From positions 62,001 through 126,000 of the forward strand of contig NZ_FNQN01000001.1 of the NCBI RefSeq assembly GCF_900107645.1: a stretch of 64,000 nt of DNA. The letters run 5' to 3'. This DNA is from Desulfuromusa kysingii. Lineage in GTDB: Bacteria; Desulfobacterota; Desulfuromonadia; Desulfuromonadales; Geopsychrobacteraceae. Below the pieces are notes generated by a model. That model was not told the origin of the DNA. It was given only the letters and a program-made list of their open reading frames with translations, and did not search any database. The stretch's first letter is position 1, and each line of letters begins with the position of its first letter. A program made the position numbers and the translations under genes. Positions 37,008-47,547 of the stretch are shown here, in pieces.

Positions 37008-37535
37008 ATGGCTTTACTAGAAATTTTACGCTACCCGGACCCTTTGCTGAAACAAAAGTCGGCCCCCGTGAGCGAATTTAATGATCAACTCAAACAGTTG
37101 GCAGCCGATATGGTTGAGACCATGTACGCAGCTCCTGGCGTCGGTTTGGCTGCACCTCAGGTGGGAGCTTTGCAGCGCCTGATTATCTTGGATTGTTCTG
37201 CAAAGGATGAACCTGCTGACCTGTTGGTTGCCGTCAATCCCGAAATTATTGCTGGAGAGGGGGATTCTCTGGAAGAGGAAGGCTGTCTCTCCGTCCCCGG
37301 ATATTGGGCCAGTGTGAAGCGGCACGCAACGGTAACGTTGCGTTATCAGGACACCGATGGACAAGTTCATGAACGGGAAGCTGATGGCTTACTGGCTATT
37401 GGCATGCAACACGAAATTGATCATCTGGAGGGGGTTCTGTTTGTTGACCGCCTCTCTCCTTTGAAGCGTTCGATGTTCCGAAAAAAATATATGAAGGCGC
37501 TGAAGGAAAAGGAAGCTAAAAATGCTGAAGCCTGA
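37008..37535 (+). CDS. def: Peptide deformylase
   Basis: The 175-residue enzyme removes the formyl group from nascent proteins. The three motifs are intact: GVGLAAPQVG, EEGCLSVPG (metal Cys) and MQHEIDHLEG (HExxH). CGGAG lies 9 bases before the ATG. Its 3' end overlaps fmt by 14 bases, the common def-fmt arrangement. Confidence 0.97.
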   Translation: MALLEILRYPDPLLKQKSAPVSEFNDQLKQLAADMVETMYAAPGVGLAAPQVGALQRLIILDCSAKDEPADLLVAVNPEIIAGEGDSLEEEGCLSVPGYWASVKRHATVTLRYQDTDGQVHEREADGLLAIGMQHEIDHLEGVLFVDRLSPLKRSMFRKKYMKALKEKEAKNAEA

Positions 37536-38472
37536 GAGTCTGCGGACAGTTTTTATGGGGACTCCTGAGTTTGCGCTGGGGGCGCTGGAGGGGTTGCTTG
37601 CTTCAGGAGTGAACCTCGTTGGGGTTTATACTCAGCCTGATCGCCCTAAAGGGCGCGGCAAGAAACTTGCGGCGTCCCCGGTTAAACAACTGGCCATGAA
37701 GCATGAAATCCCGGTTTTTCAGCCACAAAAATTACGTGATCCTGTCGCGGTGGAAGCGTTGCGACAATTGCAGCCAGACTTAATTATTGTTGTCGCTTAT
37801 GGTCAAATTCTCCCCCAAGTTATCCTTGAGATGCCCTCCTACCACTGCATCAATATTCACGCATCTTTGTTGCCTAAATATCGTGGTGCTGCACCGATTA
37901 ATAAGGCTATTATCGATGGTGAAACTGAGACCGGAGTGACGACGATGCTGATGGATGTCGGGCTCGACACCGGTGATATGTTGATTAAGCGCAGCTTGAA
38001 GATTGGTGAAAATGAGACCTCCGGGCAGCTGCACGACCGGCTGGCACTGTTAGGGCGGGAGGTGCTGGAAGAGACGCTGCAACAGCTTTGCGCCGGAACT
38101 CTGGTGAGGACGAAACAAGATGACGAGTTGAGCTGTTACGCCCCGATGATGAAGAAAGAAGATGGTCTGATTGACTGGCAAAAATCTGCGACCGATATCC
38201 ATAATCAGGTGCGCGGTCTTGACCCCTGGCCTGGAGCCTACACTTATCTTGATGATGAGGTCCTGAAGATTGCGACGACAACCGTTGTCGCAGATAATTC
38301 TGGTGAGCCGGGGACAATCCTCTCTGCCGATAAGACAGGCGTGTGTGTTGCCTGTGGCGAAGGGGCTCTAAATGTCGGCGAATTACAGCTACCGGGAAAA
38401 AAACGCCTCTCAGCGATGAACTTTTTAAGTGGGCGACCACTGTTTGTAGGAACCCGGTTACGGTCATCGTAA
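37522..38472 (+). CDS. fmt: Methionyl-tRNA formyltransferase
   Basis: The 316-residue enzyme formylates the initiator tRNA. GTPEFAL, the formyltransferase signature near INIHASLLPKYRGAAP, and TGVTTMLMD are seen, plus the C-terminal OB-fold part. It overlaps def by 14 bases and is followed by htpX after 42 bases. Confidence 0.97.
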   Translation: MLKPESLRTVFMGTPEFALGALEGLLASGVNLVGVYTQPDRPKGRGKKLAASPVKQLAMKHEIPVFQPQKLRDPVAVEALRQLQPDLIIVVAYGQILPQVILEMPSYHCINIHASLLPKYRGAAPINKAIIDGETETGVTTMLMDVGLDTGDMLIKRSLKIGENETSGQLHDRLALLGREVLEETLQQLCAGTLVRTKQDDELSCYAPMMKKEDGLIDWQKSATDIHNQVRGLDPWPGAYTYLDDEVLKIATTTVVADNSGEPGTILSADKTGVCVACGEGALNVGELQLPGKKRLSAMNFLSGRPLFVGTRLRSS

Positions 38473-38514
38473 GCCGGAAAGAGAATTTAGAATTAAAAGG
38501 AGAATTAAAAAAGC

Positions 38515-39342
38515 ATGAATACCGCACGTACAGTTATGTTAATGACCTTGCTGACACTGGTTTTGGTTGGTGCCGGAGGAGCTCTTGGTGGTCAAGGGGG
38601 AGCGTTTTTTGCTCTGATCATGGCCGCTGCGATGAACCTTGGGAGTTACTGGTTCTCCGACAAGGTTGTCATTAAGATGTATCGTGGCCAAGAAACCCGC
38701 ACTGGCGAACTCTATGAGGTGGTCAGCGAGATTTGTCAGCAAAATAATCTTATTATGCCCAAAGTGTATCTCTTGCCGCAGGAGACGCCGAATGCTTTTG
38801 CTACCGGCCGCAATCCTAGCCATGCTGTAGTTGCCGCAACGCAAGGAATTACCCGGATTCTCAGTCGTGATGAGTTGAAGGGCGTCATGGCTCACGAAAT
38901 GGCACACGTACAAAATCGCGATATCCTTATCGGTTCTGTTGCCGCAACATTTGCTGGAGCAATCAGCTTTCTGGCGAATATGGCGCAATGGTCGATGCTT
39001 TTTGGTGGTCGGGATGATGAAGACAGTAATCCTGTTGCAATGATCGCAATGATGATTCTCGCCCCTATTGCTGCGATGTTGGTACAGATGGCGATTTCCC
39101 GCTCTCGGGAGTATGGTGCTGATCAAAAAGGGGCGCAACTTTGTGGCAATCCCCACTCCCTTGCCAACGCCCTGCGCAAGCTTGAATCGGCCAATCAGCG
39201 GATGCCGATGCAGAAGGTTAACGAGGCAACGGCACATATGTTTATCGTCAACCCTTTAAGTGGTAAAAGTATGGCCAAGCTATTTTCAACTCATCCACCG
39301 ATGGAAGAACGGATTCGTCGCCTTGAAGGGATGCAGATTTAA
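38515..39342 (+). CDS. htpX: Heat-shock membrane metalloprotease HtpX
   Basis: The 275-residue protein has two N-terminal helices, the zinc motif [12 protein letters not shown] (HExxH), further helices near 150-185 and the final zinc Glu region with [11 protein letters not shown]. HtpX degrades damaged membrane proteins. AAAAGGAG precedes the ATG. The stop TAA directly precedes the GTG of rsmB. Confidence 0.96.
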   Translation: MNTARTVMLMTLLTLVLVGAGGALGGQGGAFFALIMAAAMNLGSYWFSDKVVIKMYRGQETRTGELYEVVSEICQQNNLIMPKVYLLPQETPNAFATGRNPSHAVVAATQGITRILSRDELKGVMAHEMAHVQNRDILIGSVAATFAGAISFLANMAQWSMLFGGRDDEDSNPVAMIAMMILAPIAAMLVQMAISRSREYGADQKGAQLCGNPHSLANALRKLESANQRMPMQKVNEATAHMFIVNPLSGKSMAKLFSTHPPMEERIRRLEGMQI

Positions 39343-40701
39343 GTGACCTCTCGACCAACAGACAGTCCCCGGAGGGCTGTATACGAAATCCTGCAACGGG
39401 TGGCAGATGGCGCTTTTGCCGATGTGATGCTGGATACAATATTGAGCCGTTCCAAGCTGGAAGCGCGTGACCGACGTCTGGTCACAGAGCTGGTTTATGG
39501 TATTTTGCGGTTGCAGGGACGGATCGATTTTGCCCTGGCACAATTTTGTAACCAGCCGTTACAACGTTTACAGCCGGAAGTTCTATGGCTACTTCGGCTT
39601 GGTACCTATCAGCTGCTTGAGCTGGATCGAGTGCCCGCTCATGCGGCGGTCAACTCAACCGTGGAATTGGCGCGTGAGCTGCACTTGGAGCAAGCGGTCG
39701 GATTTATCAACGGGGTGTTGCGTTCCCTTGATCGGGGCAAGGCAAGTATTCCTTGGCCGGCACCGGAGAAGATCAAACTTTATCTGCAGCATGTTTGTAG
39801 TCAGCCAGCCTGGTTGAGTAAAGAGATCATGAGGCAGTTACCGAATGTTGAGGCACGAGCTTTAGGGGAGAGCTTGGCTGGGCCGCCACCGCTGACCTTG
39901 CGTGTGAACAGCTTGAAGACGAGCCCGGAGGACTTTTTGCACGCTCTGGGTGAAGCTGGGCACCAAGCTCATCTGAGCACTTTTGCTCCAGAAGGGGTGA
40001 CAATTGATCGGCGCGGCGAAAAGCCGTTGCCGGGGGATGCTCAAGGTTGGTATCAGGTGCAGGACGAGGCAAGTATTCTCATCGCTCATCTTTTGGATGC
40101 CCATCCCGAACAGCGGATCCTTGATGCTTGCGCTGCTCCGGGGGGAAAGACGACCCATCTCGCGGCAGTAACGGAGAATCAGTCTGAAATTGTTGCCCTG
40201 GATAAATATCCCCGCCGGGTTGAAATGATTCAGCAAGGGGCCCTGAGACTCGGCTGTTCAAGCATTACCGCCAAGCAATGGGACTTGACTGAACCCGCAG
40301 ATTTTCTTGAAACTCAAAGTTTTGATCGTATTCTTCTTGATGCCCCCTGTAGCGGTCTCGGGGTGTTGCGCCGCAATCCTGAAGGGCGTTGGAACAAGAG
40401 CTCAGTCAACCTGAGGGAGCTTGCGGCGCTGCAACGGCAAATCCTTGAAAATATTGCTCCGTTGGTGAAGCCTGAAGGTAAGCTCCTCTACTCGGTCTGT
40501 ACTTTCAGTCATGGTGAAACAGATGCCATCATTGATGGATTTCTGGCAGACCATCCTGAATTTGTCTTAGAAAACCTGCAACAGCAGGTCTCACCGGATT
40601 GGGCAGACCTGTTTACAGCGCGGGGGACCTTGCGTAGCTATCCGCATAGGCACAGCAACATGGATGCTTTTTTTGCGGCACGCCTACACCGGCGATCCTG
40701 A
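39343..40701 (+). CDS. rsmB: 16S rRNA m5C967 methyltransferase
   Basis: The 452-residue protein has an N-terminal NusB-like RNA-binding domain and a C-terminal SAM-dependent domain: [29 protein letters not shown] (motif IV Cys), YSVCTFS (motif VI Cys). The start is a GTG immediately after the htpX stop. The gene lies in a run of translation/repair genes (def, fmt, htpX, rsmB, rpe). Confidence 0.95.
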   Translation: MTSRPTDSPRRAVYEILQRVADGAFADVMLDTILSRSKLEARDRRLVTELVYGILRLQGRIDFALAQFCNQPLQRLQPEVLWLLRLGTYQLLELDRVPAHAAVNSTVELARELHLEQAVGFINGVLRSLDRGKASIPWPAPEKIKLYLQHVCSQPAWLSKEIMRQLPNVEARALGESLAGPPPLTLRVNSLKTSPEDFLHALGEAGHQAHLSTFAPEGVTIDRRGEKPLPGDAQGWYQVQDEASILIAHLLDAHPEQRILDACAAPGGKTTHLAAVTENQSEIVALDKYPRRVEMIQQGALRLGCSSITAKQWDLTEPADFLETQSFDRILLDAPCSGLGVLRRNPEGRWNKSSVNLRELAALQRQILENIAPLVKPEGKLLYSVCTFSHGETDAIIDGFLADHPEFVLENLQQQVSPDWADLFTARGTLRSYPHRHSNMDAFFAARLHRRS

Positions 40702-40730
40702 TACCTATTATTCTATCCATTGGAAAAACT

Positions 40731-41405
40731 ATGATTAAAATTGCCCCCTCAATCTTGTCCGCAGACTTCTCTTGTTTAGGTGCGGAGATCAAGGCCATCG
40801 ATCAAGCCGGTGCCGATTACGTTCATGTCGATGTTATGGATGGACATTTTGTCCCTAACATCACGATCGGCCCTCTGGTTGTTGATGCCATCCGTCCGAT
40901 CACGCAGCGACCGTTGGATGTTCACCTGATGATTGAAAACCCGGATCAGTACATTCCCGCCTTTGCGGAAGCTGGAGCCGACATTATTGTTGTCCATAGT
41001 GAAGCGGTTAGGCATCTCCATCGAACTGTCCAGCTGATTAAGTCTTTAGGCAAAAAAGCGGGAGTCTCTTTGAATCCAGCGACATCCTTGACGGATCTTG
41101 ATATTATCTTGCCCGATCTTGATTTGGTGCTGCTGATGACGGTCAACCCCGGATTTGGTGGCCAGTCTTTTATTCCATCGTGTCTACCGAAGATCTCAGC
41201 GTTACGGCAGAAGATCAACACCTTGGGTCTGCCTATTGAACTGGAAGTTGATGGTGGGGTCAAGGTCGACAATATCGAGCAGATTGCCGCGGCAGGAGCC
41301 GATGTCTTTGTCGCTGGAAGTGCAGTTTTCGGTGCTGATGATTATCGGTCAACTATTTCACAGTTAAAAGAAAATGGTGCTAAGGGACAAGCTTACTATG
41401 CGTAA
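40731..41405 (+). CDS. rpe: Ribulose-phosphate 3-epimerase
   Basis: The 224-residue TIM-barrel enzyme interconverts ribulose-5- and xylulose-5-phosphate. [32 protein letters not shown] and EVDGGV are the family motifs with the catalytic Asp pair and metal ligands. The last 8 bases overlap the following lipoprotein gene. Confidence 0.96.
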   Translation: MIKIAPSILSADFSCLGAEIKAIDQAGADYVHVDVMDGHFVPNITIGPLVVDAIRPITQRPLDVHLMIENPDQYIPAFAEAGADIIVVHSEAVRHLHRTVQLIKSLGKKAGVSLNPATSLTDLDIILPDLDLVLLMTVNPGFGGQSFIPSCLPKISALRQKINTLGLPIELEVDGGVKVDNIEQIAAAGADVFVAGSAVFGADDYRSTISQLKENGAKGQAYYA

Positions 41406-41814
41406 CTTGCTGCTTTTATTGTTTATCTGCCCGTTCATGGGTGCATGTCTTGGCTCCGTTGATATGGGGCCAGGGTTGGATACCGTGAGTCAGGGGTTTA
41501 GTGAGTCAATGCGTTGGAGCGATTATCCCGGCGCAGCGGCCTATGTCCATCCTGACGTACGTGGGGCATTTCTTGAGCAATTTAAAGAAGATGAGGATCT
41601 CCATATTGTTGAGAGCGGAGTTATAAGTGTGGTCATGGACCCGTCTGCGGGCCGAGCGGATGCGGTTTATGTTTTAGAATATTACCGATTGCCCTCAAGT
41701 CGGATCAAGAAGTGGCGCTGGGAACAACAATGGCGATTAATTCAGGAAAAGATGACTAAACCGGGGGTCTGGTTAATTGAAAATGAACCCCCAATGTTGC
41801 CATGGAATCAGTAA
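41398..41814 (+). CDS. Small lipoprotein of unknown function
   Basis: The start is placed at the ATG at 41398, which overlaps the end of rpe and opens a typical lipoprotein signal ([17 protein letters not shown] with Cys as +1). The mature part of about 120 residues contains [15 protein letters not shown] and ends in a Trp-rich region ([13 protein letters not shown]). Envelope role only, function not known. Confidence 0.8.
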   Translation: MRNLLLLLFICPFMGACLGSVDMGPGLDTVSQGFSESMRWSDYPGAAAYVHPDVRGAFLEQFKEDEDLHIVESGVISVVMDPSAGRADAVYVLEYYRLPSSRIKKWRWEQQWRLIQEKMTKPGVWLIENEPPMLPWNQ

Positions 41815-41934
41815 GATGATGCTGGGTCTGCAAACCTAAGGAATTGATTTTCTTTGTCTTTAGCCCTTTTTCTTTACGTCTGATCCAGAAAAAATAGCCT
41901 TGATTTAGAGCAGTTGTTTGTGGTATCTACCTGC

Positions 41935-41945
41935 ATACTGTATAC
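41935..41945. promoter_or_regulatory. GTATAC-type dyad near sfrB (shared element)
   Basis: ATACTGTATAC here is identical to the last 11 bases of the palindrome at 59960-59972. It lies 104 bases before sfrB. No regulator is assigned. Confidence 0.4.
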
Positions 41946-41986
41946 GATTTTAAGTACTGAAAACCGCCAGAACATCTGGTGATTCT

Positions 41987-42029
41987 ACCCGTTAACGGGT
42001 TTTTCGACCTTCCTCTTTGGAAGGTCGAA
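41987..42029 (+). promoter_or_regulatory. Tandem palindrome and hairpin in the sfrB leader
   Basis: ACCCGTTAACGGGT (41987-42000) is a 14-bp palindrome followed by TTTT. Immediately after, TTCGACCTTCC (42003-42013) pairs with GGAAGGTCGAA (42019-42029) over 11 bases with a 5-base loop. The binding site AGGAGG follows 9 bases later. This could be an operator, an RNA element controlling sfrB, or a processed end. Confidence 0.5.
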
Positions 42030-42049
42030 GCAGGTCATAGGAGGCCGGT

Positions 42050-44074
42050 TTGTCACAGGTTGCTTTTTCCAGTTGGGGAAGACAGGTTATCGATAATCGT
42101 CAAGGCGACGATGTCGAAGTTGAGGTCGCCAAAAAGAAACTGCCAGTCACTTTTGATGGTGTTAAGCAGATTTCTGCCTTTATGGGGTGGGACGGTCTCA
42201 TTCTAAATGATGCCAGTGTTGATGTTGTGGCGATGGCGGCAGAATATGCCAAGCATGTGCAGGAAGATTATTGCTGTGCTAAGTGTTCCCCAGGTAAAAA
42301 GGGGACTCGGGTGATGCAGGATACCTTGGCCCGGATCGTTGCTGGCAAAGGGACCGAGGGTGATCTGGATACAATTGAGAACATTGGTGAGTTGTTACAG
42401 AACTGTAAGTGTACTCTGTGCATGACGTCAGCCATTCCAATTGTCGATACGGTCAAACATTTTAGAGAAGATTATCTGGCTTACATCCGTGGTGTCAAAA
42501 TAGCGAAAAAAACCGTCGATTATAAATTTAAACTGACTGCACCCTGTCAGGATAAGTGCCCTTCACATATTGATATCCCAGCCTATATTGAAGCTATCAA
42601 AGATCGTCGCTTTGATGAATCTTTGGATATTATCCGTAAGAGCATGCCCTTACCGGCAGTCTGTGGCCGAGTTTGTCCACACCCCTGCGAAACAGCCTGT
42701 CGCCGAGCTAATGTTGATAATCCTATCAATATTATGGTGCTCAAGCGGACCGCATCTGACTACGAGTGGAAGCATCATCATAAACCGCTTATGCAGCCTA
42801 AACCGAAAAAAGATAAAACCGTTGCTATTGTTGGTGCTGGCCCTGCAGGGCTGGCTGCAGCCTATTATCTAGCGCTCGAAGGCTACCCCTGTACGATCTA
42901 TGAAGCTCTGCCCGAGGGTTTTGGCGGTGGGATGATTGCCGTCGGAATTCCTGCCTACCGGATGCCGCGTCATATTCTGCAGCGGGACATTGATATCATC
43001 TGCTCCATGGGAGTTGAGATTGTTTACAACACCAGGGTTGGGACTGATATCAGTCTGATGGAATTGAAGGATAAATTTGATGCTGTTCTTCTTGCTCCCG
43101 GAGCCCATAAGTCCAAACCGATGGGGGTTGAGGGGGAGGACGAAGGCTACAGCGGTTTCCTTGCCGGAGGGATTGAGTTTTTGCGCGAGGCCTATCAAGG
43201 GAAACCGACGGGTATGGGCAAAAAAGTTTGCGTTGTTGGCGGTGGTAACACTGCAATTGACTGCGTTCGGGTCGCACTGCGGGAAGGAGCTGAAGAATCG
43301 GTTCTCCTGTATCGTAGGACGCGTAACGAAATGCCTGCGGATGTCTGGGAAATTGACGGCGCTGATGAAGAAGGTGTCCGTTTTGAATTTCTGGTGCTGC
43401 CGAAGAAGATTGTTGTCGATGAAAACCGTCAGGTTACGGGGGTGGAATGCCTGAAGATGCAGCTGGGTGAGCCTGACGATTCCGGTCGTCGTCGTCCCCA
43501 ACCGATTGAAGGCAGTGAATTCATCGTTGAGTGTGACACTCTCATTCCAGCCATCGGTCAGGATCCTGATCTCTCCTTTATCACCGAGGATACCGGGATC
43601 AAGATTACCCGTTGGAATACGGTTATCACCAAATATATCCCCCTGAAAAACGGTGCCGATCGGGATCTGAGTGACACCATGGGGAACCCACTGTCACGGA
43701 CCCTGTTGACCGATATGGAGGGTGTCTTTGCTTCTGGTGATGCTGAGATCGGGCCACTGACTGTTGTTGCCTGTGTTGGTAATGCTCACCGCGCTGCAAA
43801 AGTTATTCAACGTTGGCTGGAAGAAGGCAGTGCTTATCTGACCGATGACGACTTTCACGAAGATATTTTGTCAAATCTTGGCGTTTACGATAAGAATGAA
43901 AACGTTCCCTGGCTTGCTGCGGTGCAGCGTTTTAACCAGCACGAGGTCCATGGTAAAGAACGGGCCAGCGCGGGGAATTATAACGAAGTCGAACTTGGTT
44001 TCTCGGACAGTGAAGCAGTTATGGAAGCAGAACGCTGCTTACGCTGCTACCGTGTATCAATGATCGCTGTTTAG
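42050..44074 (+). CDS. sfrB: SfrB-like NADPH oxidoreductase flavin/Fe-S subunit
   Basis: The 674-residue protein starts at TTG 42050 with AGGAGG 5 bases before it. Residues about 70-150 resemble the NuoF C-terminal 4Fe-4S segment (CCAKCSPGKKG, CKCTLC). Residues about 160-230 carry the GltB/Fer4_20 cysteines (APCQDKCP, CGRVCPHPCETACRR). A GltD-like FAD/NAD(P) domain follows (VAIVGAGPAGLAAAYYLAL, VGGGNTAIDCVRVAL). It matches Geobacter SfrB (beta subunit of the NADPH-dependent Fe(III) reductase/NADPH oxidoreductase). The protein is cytoplasmic, with no signal peptide. It is followed by sfrA after 82 bases. Confidence 0.9.
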   Translation: MSQVAFSSWGRQVIDNRQGDDVEVEVAKKKLPVTFDGVKQISAFMGWDGLILNDASVDVVAMAAEYAKHVQEDYCCAKCSPGKKGTRVMQDTLARIVAGKGTEGDLDTIENIGELLQNCKCTLCMTSAIPIVDTVKHFREDYLAYIRGVKIAKKTVDYKFKLTAPCQDKCPSHIDIPAYIEAIKDRRFDESLDIIRKSMPLPAVCGRVCPHPCETACRRANVDNPINIMVLKRTASDYEWKHHHKPLMQPKPKKDKTVAIVGAGPAGLAAAYYLALEGYPCTIYEALPEGFGGGMIAVGIPAYRMPRHILQRDIDIICSMGVEIVYNTRVGTDISLMELKDKFDAVLLAPGAHKSKPMGVEGEDEGYSGFLAGGIEFLREAYQGKPTGMGKKVCVVGGGNTAIDCVRVALREGAEESVLLYRRTRNEMPADVWEIDGADEEGVRFEFLVLPKKIVVDENRQVTGVECLKMQLGEPDDSGRRRPQPIEGSEFIVECDTLIPAIGQDPDLSFITEDTGIKITRWNTVITKYIPLKNGADRDLSDTMGNPLSRTLLTDMEGVFASGDAEIGPLTVVACVGNAHRAAKVIQRWLEEGSAYLTDDDFHEDILSNLGVYDKNENVPWLAAVQRFNQHEVHGKERASAGNYNEVELGFSDSEAVMEAERCLRCYRVSMIAV

Positions 44075-44156
44075 ACTAAAAAACATCACAGAGGTTGTTT
44101 GCTGAGCGGATTTATTGTCCAGATATAAAACAGCCAGTATTCGAGGAAATATTAAT

Positions 44157-46703
44157 ATGGTCAACCTGACGATAGACGGTAAGTCGGTAAGTGTACCCAA
44201 GGACACAACAATTCTTGAGGCCGCTCGGCAAGTGGATATTCATATTCCAACCCTCTGTTGGTTAGAGAAGGTGTCACCGACAGGTGCGTGCCGAATTTGT
44301 GCAGTCGAGATTGAAGGTGTCGACCGTCCGATGACCGCCTGTAACACCCCGGTTAAAGAGGGGATCAAAGTTACGACTCAATCGGAGAAGTTGAAGAAAA
44401 GTCGGAGGCAGATCATGGAGCTGATTCTCGTGAATCATCCTCTTGATTGCCCGGTCTGTGACGCTGGCGGTGAGTGTGACCTGCAGGATATCTGTTATGA
44501 GCTGGATGTGGTTCGTCAGGAGTTTCAAGCCGACGATGTTAATCCTGAAACGATCAATCATTGGCCGTTAATTCAACAAGTTCCAAACCGCTGTATCCTC
44601 TGTGAGAAATGTGTCAAGGTTTGTCATGAGCTTATTGGTGCGGACGCTCTGTTTGTCAATGATAAGGGGGATCGGGCTTTTATCGACAAAAAGCTTGAAA
44701 ACTGTACTTACTGTGGCAACTGTGTTGCCGTTTGTCCGACTGGAACAATGATCTCCAAGCCATTCAAGTTTAAAGCCCGCCCATGGACACTACGTAAGGC
44801 CCCTTCGGTCTGTACTTACTGCCCTAGCCAGTGTCAGATTGATCTTAATGTTCTCAATAATGACGTTCTGCGAGTGACCTCTGAAGATGTCGGGACCACA
44901 AATAAGGGAACCCTCTGTATTGGTGGCTTCTTTGGCTCTAGCTATATCAACCATCAACAGCGGTTAACCGAACCACTTGTTGAGCAGAAATCAGCTCCTT
45001 GGGCGGAGGCTCTTGACCGCATTGTTGCTGAAGTCAAAAAAATCAAAGTTGAGAGTGGGGCTGCTGCAATTGCCGGTTTGTCATCTCCACACTTAACGAA
45101 TGAAGAAAATTATCTCTTCCAGAAACTTTTCAGGACGGCTATCGGAAGCAATAATATAGATACTGAAGCCCGTTTTGGGGCTTTACGAGCATTGCGTGCC
45201 CTTGGTCAAGGTTTGGGCCTGCATGGTGCCAGCAACCAGATGGATGTGATTGGCGCTGCTGATGCCGTTCTCGTTTTTGGTGCTGATCCCAGTGCTGAGG
45301 CTCCTGCGGTTGATTGGAAAATTCAGGATGCCGTGCGCCGCGGTGATGGTGCGCTGGTGATTGCGAATATGCGTCAGATCCATTTGACCCAATTTGCCGA
45401 AAGCCAACTTAGTTACAAGCCTGATAGTGAGATCGCTCTGGCAAATGGTCTTGGTCGTCTGTTGCTGGATCGTCATTATCTGGATGATGATTATCTTAAA
45501 CGCACGGTTTCCAACTTTGACGAGATGAAAGCTGATCTTGCTGCAGTTGACCTTGACACTGTTGTCGAGTCAACCGGACTCTCCCTTAAGGCTTTAGAGG
45601 ATGCTGCCGATATTATCGGTAAGGCAAGTAAGGTTGCGGTTATTTTCGGCGCAGATATTTGTAAATCAGAATTTGGCACTTCAAAGGCAGCCGCTGTTGC
45701 TAACCTGGCGATTTTGAGCGGAGCTCTGCGTGAGGACGGAGGTTTGTTCCCGTTGGATGAAAAAGGGAATACGCAAGGGGTTCTGAATATGGGTGTGTAT
45801 CCAGAGAATCTTCCTGGCTTCCAATCCTATGGGGAAAACAAAGCAAAATTTGCCAAGGAATGGAGAAGTGAACTTCCTGAAGGTGGGCTCGATGCTGACG
45901 GGATCTTGCAAGAGATCGAAGCAGGAACTATTCGATTCCTCTATCTGGCTGCAACCAACCCACAAAACTTCCCCAATAGTAGTCGCTGGATGAAGGCTTT
46001 GGAACAGGTTGAGTTCCTGGTTGTTCAAGATATTTTCCCGACCGAGGTGACCCGTCTGGCAACTGTTGTCCTTCCCGGCTGTACATACGCGGAGAAGTCT
46101 GGCAGTTTCACCTCTCTTGATCAGACCGTCCGTAGCTTTAAAGCGGCGATCAAGCCAGTCGGCCAGTGTCGCGAAGACTGGGAGATTTTTGCCGAACTCT
46201 ACGCTCGTCTGAGTAAAAACTCTATGACTCAGGATCGTGATGATGTTATGAGCGAGCTACGCAAGTTGACGTCTCTGTATACAGACGTCAATCTCCTTGA
46301 GGACAAATATGCTACCAGTGTACAGAAGCCGCATCAGGTGGCAGACCAAAGTCTGAAATATCAACTAATTTCAGTCTCCAAAGGGGTGGATGGCCTACAA
46401 TTGTTGACAGGTACCTCATCCAGCCATTTTGGGACGACATCAACTTGGGCTTCCGCGCCCCTCGAGGTAGAAGCTGAAGGTCTGATCAGGGTGAATTTGG
46501 TAGACGCCAAGGCTGCAGGGATTAATGATGGCGATGAAGTCAAGGTCACTAGTGTCACAGGTTCGACACAGGGTAAAGTTCTTGTTACTGAATCTGTCCC
46601 CGCAGGATTGATATTTGCCCCACATAATTTTGTGACTCTAGGGGCTCAACAATTACTGGCTGATGGTAGCAATATGACCCCAGTCCAGATGGTAAAAATA
46701 TAA
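44157..46703 (+). CDS. sfrA: SfrA-like NuoG-type molybdopterin-fold subunit
   Basis: Start at the ATG at 44157, after GAGGAAA; it opens MVNLTIDGK. The 848-residue protein has an N-terminal 2Fe-2S domain (CWLEKVSPTGACRIC), the His/Cys 4Fe-4S segment (NHPLDCPVCDAGGECDLQD), two 4Fe-4S ferredoxin-like motifs (CILCEKCVKVC, CTYCGNCVAVC), a further CTYCPSQCQ motif, and a molybdopterin-oxidoreductase-like C-terminal domain as in NuoG. It matches Geobacter SfrA. A strong terminator follows at 46732. Confidence 0.9.
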   Translation: MVNLTIDGKSVSVPKDTTILEAARQVDIHIPTLCWLEKVSPTGACRICAVEIEGVDRPMTACNTPVKEGIKVTTQSEKLKKSRRQIMELILVNHPLDCPVCDAGGECDLQDICYELDVVRQEFQADDVNPETINHWPLIQQVPNRCILCEKCVKVCHELIGADALFVNDKGDRAFIDKKLENCTYCGNCVAVCPTGTMISKPFKFKARPWTLRKAPSVCTYCPSQCQIDLNVLNNDVLRVTSEDVGTTNKGTLCIGGFFGSSYINHQQRLTEPLVEQKSAPWAEALDRIVAEVKKIKVESGAAAIAGLSSPHLTNEENYLFQKLFRTAIGSNNIDTEARFGALRALRALGQGLGLHGASNQMDVIGAADAVLVFGADPSAEAPAVDWKIQDAVRRGDGALVIANMRQIHLTQFAESQLSYKPDSEIALANGLGRLLLDRHYLDDDYLKRTVSNFDEMKADLAAVDLDTVVESTGLSLKALEDAADIIGKASKVAVIFGADICKSEFGTSKAAAVANLAILSGALREDGGLFPLDEKGNTQGVLNMGVYPENLPGFQSYGENKAKFAKEWRSELPEGGLDADGILQEIEAGTIRFLYLAATNPQNFPNSSRWMKALEQVEFLVVQDIFPTEVTRLATVVLPGCTYAEKSGSFTSLDQTVRSFKAAIKPVGQCREDWEIFAELYARLSKNSMTQDRDDVMSELRKLTSLYTDVNLLEDKYATSVQKPHQVADQSLKYQLISVSKGVDGLQLLTGTSSSHFGTTSTWASAPLEVEAEGLIRVNLVDAKAAGINDGDEVKVTSVTGSTQGKVLVTESVPAGLIFAPHNFVTLGAQQLLADGSNMTPVQMVKI

Positions 46704-46731
46704 CCATTAAAAATATACTGTGATGTCATGT

Positions 46732-46757
46732 GCCCCGAGATTTCTCGGGGCTTTTTT
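46732..46757 (+). terminator. Intrinsic terminator of sfrBA
   Basis: GCCCCGAGA (46732-46740) pairs with TCTCGGGGC (46743-46751) and is followed by TTTTTT. Confidence 0.9.
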
Positions 46758-46824
46758 GTCTTAAAAAATACCAGATATTAATGCTTTAGGGGAGTGACCG
46801 GGGAGAGGGTGGGAAAAATCTGAC

Positions 46825-46854
46825 TTGACTCATTGTGTGGCTATATGGTACTAA
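46825..46854 (+). promoter_or_regulatory. Putative promoter of the F0 operon
   Basis: TTGACT (46825-46830) and TACTAA (46849-46854) are 18 bases apart, upstream of the first ATP synthase gene at 46901. Confidence 0.4.
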
Positions 46855-46900
46855 AAGTCCGCTTTTGTGCCAGATCCCTAGTATTGGTGAAACCATTTAA

Positions 46901-47167
46901 ATGGCTGAAGACAAGCGTCAATTATATAAGAGCCTCGGGTTTCTCTCGAGTGTCGGAATCTCCCTTGTTGCCGCTATCTTGATTGGCATGGTCATGGGGA
47001 TATATCTGGATCGCTGGTTGGATACGCGGCCTTGGTTTACCTTGATCATGTTATTGATCGGTATCATCTCGGGATTTCGCAATGTGTATATTCTGACAAC
47101 ACGTGAATTGAAACGTCAGGAATTAGAAAATCAGAATCCTGACGACGATACCGATGCCACAAACTGA
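46901..47167 (+). CDS. atpZ: AtpZ/AtpI-type small F0-associated membrane protein
   Basis: The 88-residue protein has two membrane helices (about 18-36 and 42-62) and the family pattern SVGISLVAAILIGMVMGIYLDRWL. It assists F0 assembly or Mg handling (family knowledge). It overlaps the next gene by 14 bases. Confidence 0.85.
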   Translation: MAEDKRQLYKSLGFLSSVGISLVAAILIGMVMGIYLDRWLDTRPWFTLIMLLIGIISGFRNVYILTTRELKRQELENQNPDDDTDATN

Positions 47168-47516
47168 ACAGCTTCTGGCTGAAATGGCGGTTCGCAACTG
47201 GATTATCCTGATTGCTTTGGTTTTACTCAGTTTGTTCTGGCAGTCATATTCGATCACATTTGGGGTTCTGTCAGGTGGTGTGCTGGTTATTATTAACTAT
47301 CGCGGGCTGGGACGATCATTGTCCAAGGTTTTAGGTGATCCGCAACCGGCAATGGAAAAAGGCTTCAAAAGAAATTATCTGTTTCGGCTACTGTTTATAG
47401 CCAGTTCAATATATATCTTGCTGGTTCGCGGGGAGGTTCATCCCCTGGCTCTGGTTGTCGGGCTGTCGGTCGTGGTTATTAATATTATTATTACAACTGT
47501 TAAGCGGCTATACTGA
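47154..47516 (+). CDS. atpI: ATP synthase subunit I-type membrane protein
   Basis: The 120-residue protein has four predicted membrane helices and an R-rich interhelix loop (NYRGLGRSLSKVLG) as in AtpI, which helps c-ring assembly. It overlaps the previous gene by 14 bases and lies 31 bases before atpB. Confidence 0.82.
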   Translation: MPQTEQLLAEMAVRNWIILIALVLLSLFWQSYSITFGVLSGGVLVIINYRGLGRSLSKVLGDPQPAMEKGFKRNYLFRLLFIASSIYILLVRGEVHPLALVVGLSVVVINIIITTVKRLY

Positions 47517-47547
47517 GTCTTCACAAAATAATAGGAGAGTTTAACCC

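Noticed and set aside
46440-46625. Frames opposite to sfrA
   Set aside because: Antisense shadows of a conserved Fe-S protein gene.
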